Source of the DNA: Euglena gracilis
Taxonomy: Eukaryota; Euglenida; Euglenophyceae; Euglenales
Reading direction: 5' to 3'
NCBI GenBank assembly: GCA_039621445.1
Contig: CP154956.1
Coordinates: 61,564,362 to 61,628,361, forward strand
DNA: 64,000 nucleotides
A model generated the notes under the pieces. It was not told the origin of the DNA and made no database searches. It saw only the letters and a program-made list of their open reading frames with translations. Positions 29,356 through 41,300 of the stretch are shown one piece after another. The translations under genes and the position numbers were made by a program. Each line of letters opens with the position of its first letter. Position 1 is the first letter of the stretch.

Positions 29356-32300
29356 CTTCTTGGGTGCCTCCTTCGGTTTCCGGCCACCCCTCCTGGGTGG
29401 TGGTTCATCATCCTCGTCGTCATCGTCCTGTGGAGGGAGAAACTTTGTTTCATAGCAGGGTTCAAGCATTCCTTTATTGTCTTGAATTGCAACAAAAAAT
29501 CAGCGAATTCCTCTCAGAGAACCATCTGTGGCCAACCTTTAAAGCCAGTGGCGCGGTCTGGCCAGGGGGGGCAGAACCAGGGTTCGATATAAGGACAGGT
29601 GGGGGGGGGGTGGTCCGGACCCCCCCTGCGGGCCAGGAGTGGGGGGGGGGGGCGGGGGGGGGGGTCACCCCCCCCACCTAAACAGGTGCGCGGTCAGGGT
29701 GGCCGAAAATTTTTGACCCCCCAAAACGACCAAAAGTGTCATTTTGGGCACTTTTTGGGCAAAATGTGCCAAAAATGCAAAAAATTTTCGGCGCAAAGCG
29801 CCGGAGGAAAAAAATTGACCCTTTTTGGGGGGGGTCCCGGGAACCCCCCCGAGGGTCGGTCCGGACCCCCTGGCAGGTGGGGGGGGGCGGGGGTGGCCTG
29901 GACGCCCCCCCGCGGGCCAGGAGGGGGGGGGGGGGGGGTGGGGGGGGGACACCCCCCCCCCACCTAAACCATGTACGCCCTCCTTATATCAAACCCTGGG
30001 CAGAACAGGAAGGCCAGGTGGGGGGGGGGGGTGGTCGACCCCCCCCCACCCACCACAGCATTTTCACCGATTTCGGGAAAACGGGGATGTTGGCCAAAAA
30101 AAATTTGAATTTTTTTTTGAAAAATGAACACAAAACACATGATTTTTTGATGGAAAACCACATTTTTTTCACAAAAAATCTCAAAAAATTCAGGGTTAAA
30201 AATTGGTAGTTTTTAGGAGAGGGGTGAAAAAAACGAAGGTCAAAAAAAATGGACAAAATTTTGGCACAATCAAATTTTACTGACAATTTTTCTCTTTGAA
30301 ATTTTTTGGACTTTCAATGGTATTTTTTTGCTTCAAAAACCTCTGAAAATCAAAATATTCAGAAAATGAATTTTTGAAGGTGTGAAAAAATGGATGGGTC
30401 CCAAAATGGGTCAAAAAAAAAACACTCGGCACCAAAGAAGCCGGAAAATTTTTTTCGGGTCCAAAAATTGGTGCTCCCGGAAATACGGGAATAGGTGGTG
30501 GGGGGGTCGATCCCCCCCACCCACCATGCAGGGGGTGGGGGGGGTCGACCCCCCCCCACCCACCACCCTGGCTGTTCGGCCGATTCCCGTTCTGCCCTGG
30601 GGTCCAGCCAGCCATTAATTCCGTGGATCGCCCTTAGACATGAAAAACACATTTTTTGACGTTTTGGGTCCTTAATCCTTAATCCTTAAGGGGAGGTCCT
30701 TTAAGGAAAAAAATTCCTGTCCTGAGGTTGGTATTTCTTTAAATACTTGAAGGCCTTAAAGGTTTAAGGCAAAGTCATTTGAATACCCAACAGGCATAAT
30801 TTTTTAAGGCCTTAAAAAACCATAAAAAACCTTAAAAATTTGCCCCGGAGAACCTTTCGAATTTCGAGCAAAAAAAGAAGTCGCGAAACCTTGGCAAAAG
30901 CAAGCCAACTCCCGCATTTTTAAAAGGTTTTTTTAAAGGGTTTTTTAAAGCATTTTTGAAATTTTCAAGAATTTCTAAGGCGTCCATTTTCCATTGGCAG
31001 TCAAAGAGCCATCTGGGCATCGAACCAACCAATCGATCCAGGTCGAAAATCAAACCCATTTTTTTTTGAATTTTGGGTGGATGAACAATGTTCCAATGAT
31101 GCCAGAAAGCATTTTTCCAAGAAGAATTTAGGTCTAAGGGCCGGCCGTCCAGCGTCGAATGGGGTCGAAAATTAAAAAGCCAAAAAAACATATTTTTTTT
31201 ACGTTTTGGGTGGATGGGTCATGGTCAAGGAATTTCTTACACCCAACCCCCCCAGGACCCCACGTCATTGAAAAACACGTGTTTGGTAGTCTTCACTTAA
31301 ATAAATAAATAGTCTTCACTTAAAACCCCAACAATAACCAAATACAAAGCACCAGAACACATTTTGGCATACATCGTCATCCTCGTCCCCATCTTCATCA
31401 TCGTCGTCATCGTCGTCGTCATGGTCGGCTGCCTCCCCGGTGTACCAGCTGACCGCCTTGGCAACCACCTGGTCCTTGATGGCGCAGCCGATCTCGTAAT
31501 CCTGCTCGATGAGTTCCTCCAGTGTGTCCCCCTGAAAAAGAACAAAAAGCGAAGTTAGAGTTGGGAAACGTTCTTCAACAAAGTGCAAAGCATCCAAACC
31601 AGACATTCAATTGATGTGTATCACAACTTCGTGGTGACACACAAATTTTTTTGGTGATACACAGGTGATACACAAAAAAAAATCCGGGTAATGCGCAGGT
31701 GATACACAAAAATTTTTCAAGTGAACACAAGCGATACAAAAAAAAATGGTGGTGGATTCGCAAATTCTCTACAAAATCAAAAAAAAATTGATCTGTTGAT
31801 ATCATGGCCACTGCGAGTGGACCTAGCCCCGCCGGAGGGTTTTCTTTTGCACCCGGGGGGATCTGGACAATAGATTTACTTAGTGACCCCCAGATGGGCA
31901 CCTTTTTCCCTAGCCCAAACCCATCCACCCACCTGCAACCCTAGGGGGTCAACCACCTGGGATCTGAAAGGAAAATTTACCAGGAATGCAGCAATCCTCT
32001 CCTCAAAAAACGAGGCAGGTGCAGACTGTATTTTAGTCTCGGGTGCCGACCCCACCCGGGGGGGGGGGTAGTGCCTGCCCAGGCAGGCACTCACAGGCAC
32101 TCCGGACCCCCACTCCCCCCCCCCCGGGGTTGGTAAAAAAAACAGCCTGGGCAGGTGCCTTTTGCAGTGGACTGACGTTCCAGTTGTCTGGACCCTGCTT
32201 TTACAGCAGGGTAGTTCTTAAGAGGCGGGACTGCTCCTCCCCCCCCCCGGTTCAAGGCCGCCCCGAAAGGGCTGCCCTCAAGGCTTGTCTGTCCAACAGC

Positions 32301-35300
32301 CGGTCCGGGCGTCAGGGCCGAAAATCCGAAAAACGCATTTTTTTTGATTTTTGGGGTGGACGGGCGATGGTCCAAGGATGCCAAAGTCACTTTCCCCCCC
32401 AATGTCGACCTGTTTTTGCCAGGGCATTTTTTTGAAGTGAAAGTTTCAAGAATGCCTCCGACATGAAAGATGTTTTAGTGAGATTCATGGGGGATGGGTG
32501 GGTGGGTTTTCGAGAGTGGGTGGGGGTGGGTGCGCCGTGTGTACGATTTTGGGCCGACTTTGGGTGGGATTTTGGGTGGGCGGATAATTCATTTCACATC
32601 AGTCGAACTTTGTTTGAATATGAAGACGAGATAATTGCGTGTCCATCTTAGTCACTAATGCGGCAATGAGCAAAGCAAACTTGGAGCATCACCCATTCAT
32701 GCAAACACACGCCATTTTTCACAAATTTGAAATAAATGGTTCTGTTCCTTAGGCCAAAGTGTCTGTGACCAGCTGTGGTATCTGTCACCCTGGATTCACC
32801 AACATTATCCTCTTATAAGCTGAACCTTGACGGAGTGGGTTTTGATCCATTTTTGAACAGAAAGCACCTAACCCCCCCCCCAAATATGACCAACTCCCCT
32901 CTATAGGCAACACCCAAGTAGAAGCAACCCTTTAGCCAATTCTCGGCTGACACCCAAATATATGCAACCGGTTGCTCCTATGGGGGAGGGGTTAATGAAT
33001 TAACAATTTGAAGATCCACAAGCCCCAAAGGGTCCATCTGTGGTCCACACCAATTCATCATCCTCATCCTCTTCATCCATGTCGTCAGGAAGCTGCGGTG
33101 GCTTGAAAAAGTTGAAGAAGCTCTCACAGGGCTCTTCCTTTGTGATCTGCTTTGTTCCCTTGCCCCGGCCCTTGACCTTCTTCTTCTTGATGGCGACGGT
33201 CAAATTCTGGCCAGGTTTCCAGTTGATCTCACACCTGTGCAACAGAGGATGTTTGAGTGCTCCCCCATTTCCACAAATCCAAACTTCAAAAAATCAATAA
33301 AATACTGAACTCCAAATTACCCCCCCCCCTTTGCCCACTGACAACCCCGACTGGAGGGGGGGGGGTCGACACGCCCCCCAACCGACAACCCCGACGAGGG
33401 GGTGGTTGTACGACTAGGTGCAAAAACAACCCAATTTTCAAAGCCACCTCCAACCCCCAACCAGGGGGGTGGTCGTACGCACCTCCTTACCTGCAACCCC
33501 CAACTGGAGGGTGGGGGTATTTTATTCCATATTTTTTTCATTTTGAAGGGTTCTAAACATGAGAATTGGAAGATAAATATACTCCAAAAATCGGCGTGAA
33601 GCGCCGAAGAAATTTTTTGGGTGTTCACTGGAAGAAATCGGATGTTGCTTAAGTTTGCTAGGAAAAATCCTTGACGGATCTTTAAAATGGTGGGAAACAT
33701 CTTGAACAAAATCTCTGCCAGAAATTTTCCAGAACAATTTTTTGTTCAAGTTCCCTCCCTATTTCGCATGTGAAAATGACATTTTTTTTGTTCCAGTCGC
33801 TGCAGAAATGCCTCGGGATTTCGTGTGAATTATCTTGTATTTTTCCCTGAAAGATGGGTTCACAAGATTTTTCTATCCAGAATTTCCCCGCTATTTTTCG
33901 GGCGTCCAGAATTTTTCTGGCATTTTAAGGATTTGACCAATTTGTTTCCCGACAGAATTTTTCCTGTCGGAAATTGTTCCCAGTCACATATTTTCCCCGG
34001 CAGCGAAAAACTTTCTTCCGGCGCTGTCGCCAGAAAATGAGCAAAAAAAATGACCCTATTGCACATTTCTGATTTCTTCGCGTTTCCCACAAAATATTTT
34101 TTATTTATTTTCACAGAAAGATCAGGGATTTCCAACCATTTTGGCCTGGTATCCAGCCCATTGCCGGTCCATAAAACCAAAAATTTCCCAGCCTCAGGAG
34201 GGGGGATCCGACCACCACCCCGCCTCCGTGCCAGGAGGCCGGACCCCCCCCCCAAGGCTTCCCATACACCCCCAACCTGCCCGCACATCGATGCCTGGTC
34301 CAAAATCCCCCCAGGAATTTTTATTTTTTAAGCCAACAATTTTTCAAACGTTTAAGGCATTTTAAGGTTTGTTTAAAGGCTTTTTAAAGCATTTTAAGGC
34401 ATATTAAGGCCCTATTTTCCAGGGCGGTCAACGTAATGTCCCGGCATCGAACCAAAGTTTTGATTTTGCATGTGGTCCAAAATTTAAAAAGTCAAAAAAA
34501 ACATTTGCTTGAGATTTGGTTGGATAAGCAACGTTTCAATGATGCCAGAAATAACTTTTTTTCCCGGAGTTGGCCTTTTTTGCTGAGACTTTGCGCTTTT
34601 CATTTTTGCTCGGTTGGAGAAAACTCTGCCAGCTCAAATTTTAAGGCATTTTGGCCAAAACTACCAAGGCTCATCTTCAGGCATTTCCAGGGTTTTTGAG
34701 GCGCCTTAAAAAAATAATACTTGCCCCCCCAGCTGCCGGCCATTCTCAATTGGGGGAGAGGGAGGCGGTCCAAAAGATTTTCACTGGGCCAATTTTTTTC
34801 AATCACAGGGAGGGGGTTCATTTGGGGAGAACTTGCCAACGAGGGGGGGGTGCCAGACCCCCTCCAACATCTAGCAACATCTGGGGGGGTCCGGACCAGG
34901 TTTTGTGCAGTGGTGAGCTCTTTCCCTGCCTGATGGTGCTGGCTGGAAAAAAAGGTACTGGCTGGACCCCCCCAGGGGGTGGGGCAGGGCTTAATATAAG
35001 GGCAGGTGGGGGTCAGACCCCCACCTGCACTGTGCACTGTGGCTGTTTGTTTGGTGCCTCTTATCCCTTCTTCTGGCCTGGCGCTTTTTTTCGCCTCTGG
35101 CCCTTTTTGTCTGTGTGCGTGGAGGTGACCCCACCCCGGTCCAGCAGGGGGGGGGGACCCCCCACCTGAACAGTGGCGCAGTCCGGGCAAAACCCCCCCT
35201 CCCAAATAATATTGCACTGCAGCACTATTGGACGGCCGCCTCTGGCGGCGGGGGGTGCAGCACTATTTGGACCCTGCCGTACTATTGGACTGGGTGCCTC

Positions 35301-38300
35301 TTAGTCCCGGCCTATCACCACAAGCACCTTTTTGCCTGCTCAATTTCCTACTCTGAGGCCAGCGAGGTGCACTCCAATCGTCTATTCATTTCGGACGACT
35401 TCCGTGAGTTGTTAGAGAGGGGAAAGGGGGCAAAGTCCCACCTGAACAACTTACAAAAGGTAAATGCATAGAAGCTCGTGCAGCTGACTGCAGGCACGTT
35501 TTGTACACATTGCTATGTTTTGGGGGGGTGCAGCACTATTGGACGCTCACTTCATCTGGCGGGGGGTGCAGCACTATTTGGACCCGCATCGGGGTCAACA
35601 GAAAATGATATTTCCAAAATATCAAAATTAAGCAAAATCAAAGGAAATGTCTGGAGACCTAGATTGAAGCCTTTGGAAAGCCTATCTAACGGCATTGATG
35701 ATGAAATTTACGAATTTTTAATCAACAAAAATGACAAATTTACGAATTTTTGATTCTTCTTTGTTTCGGCTGTGAAGGTCTGAAAACACGTTGACAAGAG
35801 AGTGCAAAAAATGAGCAAAATTCTGTCTTTGGCGGTGTGACCCCCGGGACTTTGGCGAAAAATGGTGTTTTTGCTGTGTACCCAAATGGACTTTGTGCGT
35901 CGAAACCCCCGGGACCTTGCCGGCCAAAAGGGGAAAAAAAACGCAAAAAAGCACCATAGGAACGGGACCTTTACTGCCCCTGTTGCTTCTTTCGGCTGTG
36001 TCCCCGGGTGTGTCCGAGCTGCCGGCGGTGTGCGTCCTGGGTGTTTGCCGGACTGCTTTGCTTGCGACGCCTTGGTGTGGTGTTTTGGGGTTGTTTGTTA
36101 AAGCGCGGGGAGGAGGTGCCGGGGGGTGTGGGAGTGGTGTGACCAGGCCGGCAGGAAAGGCGCAGGGGAAGGAAGGTAGGTACGGGGTGTTTGGCAAAGG
36201 ATGCGCAGAGGGTGAAGAAATGGGGTCCGCAGGGAATAAAGGGGATGAGTGTCTCCCACCCGGCTTAATCCCGGGACCCGCACAACCAGCTGTGTGGCAA
36301 AGAACCCGGCGGAAGAAGCCCAACACTGGAAGGACAAAATTGTGTTTATGGGCGCAAATGCGCGCACCAACACGTTTATGTTTATTTGCGCAATTGCGCA
36401 AATAAACATAAACATGTCCTTTAAGGATTGGGCTTTAGTACCCAGGAACTGACGCTGTTGATAAACGGCGTGATAAAGGAGCCGTGACGGCACGGACTGA
36501 CGGGCCATCCAGTTGGTGAGTTTGCCACACTGTTTGTCGACACGCAAGCTTATGGGCGCAAATGCGCGCACAAACACAGATTATGTTTTTGCGCGCATTT
36601 GCGCAAATGCGTGCATAAACATGTTCTGTGTTTATTTGCGCAAATGCGCAAATAAACACAAAGTTTATTTGCACAAATGCGCAAAGAAACACAAAGAAGA
36701 ACGGCGTGACGGAAACACAACCGTCAAACGCCAACAGCAGATGTGGGTTATTTGCGCATTTGCGCGCATCACGTTGTTTGTGGGCGCAAATGCGCAAATA
36801 AACTGCATGAAGAAACTGCACAATTTATTATGTTTATTTGCACATTTGCACCCACAAAACAACGTGATGTGCGCAAATCCGCAAATAAACAACCAATGGA
36901 GGAGAAAAAAGCGACTTCATTTGGCCCTCCTGCAACTACCCTTAGTGGCTTCTGAATGGGTTGAAAGCAAATGACCACACCGTCTCCTCCGGCACATGGT
37001 GTTATTGTGCCGTTTTTTTTTACCATTGACAGGTCCCACAAAAGATGGAGACATAGGATCTCTTGAAAGTTCGTGCACAGCCACCCAGTAACGGTACACA
37101 TCCACCGGCACCAATTTTTGGGTCCCAAGCGCCCTGCCGCTGGCCTGCGGCCTGGGCTCCGCTGCTAAAGCCCCATCAGCTGCTCATGCTTCAGCACCCA
37201 GCAGGCCGGCATCGACCTCCCCGGTGCAACGACACCCACCACAGCGACCACGTTATTCCCCGCAACTGGGGTGTGAGACTGGGGGACGACGTGGTGCCAG
37301 TGCATGGCAACCGGCAGCCGGAGAGAGATAGCCCTCAAACACCCGTTACTTTGGGTGCAAGGAAGTGTTGAAGCTTTACCACTGGATTGGGTGCATCAAA
37401 GCGGTGGGACCCACTCCCCCAAATTATGCACAAAAACCGATATTTTTTACGTTTTTCAAGGGAAAAATGGCAAAGAAAACCAGAAAACGGACTCCGGCCC
37501 GACACGTCCCGGGTATTTCAGGTGCCAAATTTTGTCTTCTTGCAACACAGTCCTGTTGCAGAAAAGGTGTCGAACAGTCACAGGTCGTTTGCACGTCATC
37601 AATTCATTACGTTTAACTGCTAAACAGATGACGCCAAAACAACAGGTTGTGTGGGCCGGGTAACAGCAGTGCAAATGTACACACGTAAGGCAGGCAAATT
37701 TTGGCCAGTCAGATGCCGTGTTCCAGTGAACACTCCACACTGCCTCTCACCACAAATTTCATCACCACATAATCGTGGCGCAAATCAATGGTTGGCGTGA
37801 GGAATTGCGTTCGCCAGCTTTCACGGAGGAGGAGATGGTATCGCACAACTCATGTGCGTTGGTGCGTGCATTTGCGCAAGTTAACACAACTTTGTTTGTG
37901 TGCTCTAAGGCTCCTACAAACACATCATTTTGAAGCGGTGTATAAAATGTTTATTTGCGCATTTGCGCAAATGCGCAAACAAACGTAATTGTGTTTATTT
38001 GCGCAATTGCGCGCACCAACACGTCCATCACGTTTTTAAACCTCGTAGGGTCATGGTCCTCATTGTGTCTTTTAACACAGAAAGTAAAAATACATGTTGG
38101 TGTGCGCATTTGCGCAAATAAACATAAACATGTTGGTGCGCGCATTTGCGCAAATGCGCGCACCAACAAATTTGTTTGCGGGCGCATTTGCGCCCACCAA
38201 CACGTCACTTTAACATCATCGGTTTACGTTTTATTTGCGCAAATGCGCCCATAAACACAATTGTTTTTATTTGTGCAAATGCGCCCATAAACAGACATCA

Positions 38301-41300
38301 ATTGCGCGACGGCTGGCTGACGTAGTCTGTGTGTCTGTGGTGTTGTGATCTAATGAGGCTCCGTGTGTTCTTACCGGTGGCGGTAGTATCACAGCCAGTT
38401 CAGCCAGCACGTCAGCACCATTTCCAAGTGTCATAACAAGGGGTGTGTTCCTCTCTTCTGTTTGACATACAACAGCACCAGTCTCACCATCAGCCCCAGT
38501 CACGTCACTTGGTAAGCAGCATTTACACCAAACTACTGGGAGTTAATCCCCTCCAATAGAGGGGTGTCACAGCTCATAAACTGTTCTCCCTGTGTCAGGG
38601 TACAGGGTCCCAGGGGTTACGCAAAATTTGCGCATTTGCGCAAATGCGCCCATTTCAAAGGAAAAACCCTTAAGTGCGAATTCGGCCGCCTAAGAGGAAG
38701 GTCCGAAGCACTATTTTCCCCCCAACCCTTCGTGCAGCCCGAGTTATGGCCATTTTTCGGCCAATTTTGGTCCATTTCTGGGGCCATTTTGGGCTGTTTT
38801 TTTTCAGCTCTGTTGACCCTGCAGCACTATTAGGGGGGGGGTCCCAATTTTCGGCTGGCGCAAAGCGCTGGGCCGAAAATTTTGACCCATGAAACGGCCA
38901 GAAGTGCAAAAAAAAACTTCGGCGTAAAGCGCAGGAAAAAAATGACCTTTTTGGGGGGTCCCGGGTAAACCCCTCCTGATGAGTGCGCAGTGCCCTAATT
39001 ATGTGCAGTGCCCTAATAAGTGCACCCCCCCCCCCAAGGGTCCCCCCCCCCCTAGACCAGAGGGGGTTCCGGACCACCTCCACCTGCCAAGGCCCAAATT
39101 TGACACGTAATCACTTGACTCATTGTAAGACATCACAAGAAGTGGAAAAACTGAAAAAGAGTGGTGGAAAATAAAATATTTTGCGCTTTGTCCGAATAAG
39201 TGCGCAGTGCTTGATAAGTGCGCACCAGTTGGGGTCCGAAACGACGTCCTGTGCCCACCCGTGCACTTTTTAGGGGGGTTTGACCCAGACAGTTCTGAGG
39301 ATTGCGTGTGCTTTCCGACCTGAGATGTGACATTGTTTTCTCCTTTTGGGGGGGGAAGCGGCAGCGGGGGGTGCGCTTTCATTTCGACCCAACCTGCGCA
39401 ATTTTTGTTGTTTGTTCCTTTTTGAATCAATTTTTTGTTTTTGTTCCTTTTTGAATCCCATTAAAATGGGGGGTGCGCTTGTAGCGGACTGTCACCTTTG
39501 GTGGCGGGGGGTGCACTTTTATTTGGACCTTGCGCTTGTAGCCGCCCCGCGCTTCTGTTGGGGGGTTCAAGGGGGTTAGGGTTGGGGGGTCCCCCCCACC
39601 CGGTGTTCACCCTCCTTTTGTCGAACGCTGGGGGACCAGGGGGGGTCCAGCCGGCTGGGTGCTGGACTGACCGGGTACCCAAAAAATACCGAAGCCCAAG
39701 GTACAAAAACCACTCAAAATGCCATTATTGACCATTTCCAAAATTTGCGGTCCAGCCCGGGTCCAGCTTCGCCGGGGTGGCCCGAACTTCTTGGCCCCCA
39801 CCTGGGCTGGGTGGTGCTGGCTGGAAAAAAGGTGCTGGGTGGCTAAACAAAACAGCACCAGAACGAAATGCCCTTAAAAATGACCATAACTCACGCCAGC
39901 CGCGGAGCAACGGGGAAAAAACTTGTCAAATTTGTCATTTTTGTCTGGTCAACCAACACCCCCCCCACTCACTTGACAGACTCCAATTGGGGAAAATGGG
40001 GTCTAACAGAGAAATCTCACTGTCAATTAGAGGGGCATAAATGCAAAGAAAATCCCTGATCGGGTCGTCGCTTAGGCCCCAGGTCCAGCTCAGAGGATGG
40101 AAATTTTGGGCTGGCTGGAACAAGGCTGATGGACTTTTGGCTTTTGGGGTTCAAATTGGGCCAAAAATGGGCAAAAATGGGTTGAAAAAGGGCCAGCCGG
40201 GGCAAATTTCAATCGACTTTTTTTTCCATAATTGGCAATTTTTTGGACACCCGGTTTGACTGCCAGTCGGGCCCCGCTCCAGCCAGGGGACCCCCAAGGG
40301 GGGGTCCATCCACCATCCGGACACCCTGTGGAGGTGGTGGTGGTAAAGGGGGTGGAACCGAAAATGGAAAAAGACTGCTGGGCCCTGTCCTGATCGTGAT
40401 GTAACGTGGTTTGGACAACATGCCTTGGCAAATGAACATGATTCTGAAATGCTGTGGGGTCGCTGGTAAGGAGGTAAAACAATTTTTTCAAGCGTGATGT
40501 GTGCGATGGATACCCTTCAGCTTTGTCCATCACGATCTCATCCTCATCCACAAGGTGGTATGTCTTGGTGAGCACGGTGTTGGTGAAAAAAGGGTTCTCT
40601 GCAAAATGGAACTCCAGCACAAAGCCCTGCCGAGAGGGAGAGATTTTAGTGACCCTTTCTTCTCATTTGCAAATTTATCTCAAGAGATGTGGTGTGAAAA
40701 CCCAAGCTGTTGAACCTCCAGAAAAAGAGGTTTTGGGACCTATCATGGCTTCAAGTGCATGGACACCCCTCCCATTCACAGCTTCAGAACATCCAGCGAT
40801 GGAGGATTGTCAGGGTTTGGCCACTAAATGCTCAGGATGCTGCCAAAGGCTTGGCATCACATCTGGCTTTTGGTCAAGACGTCCACTAAACCCCACCCCC
40901 CACTTACAAACCCCCCCCTTGGGCCGACCAACCAAACCGGATCCTATAACCCCCCCTGGGGAAGGAAAATGAAAGCCTCCGGGGACGATTTTTTCGGCCA
41001 CAAACCACCGGAAAACTGATTTTTTGGCAACTTTTTGAGACCGACCATCATCAAAAATGCCCTTTTTGTCCAAATCTGACAAAAAATGTCAATTTGGGGG
41101 GGTTTCGGGGTCAATTTTGGGGTCGGATTTTCACCAACAAATCCGGGACATATAAAACCCCCCACCTGTAAACCCCCATTTCGGCCGACCAAGCAAACCG
41201 GATCCTATAAACCCCGGTATAATATAAGTGGGGGGGGTTAGCTTAGCAGAGAGACTAGCTAGACCTCCCCCTGGGAGGTTGTTGGGTGTCCCCCTGGACT

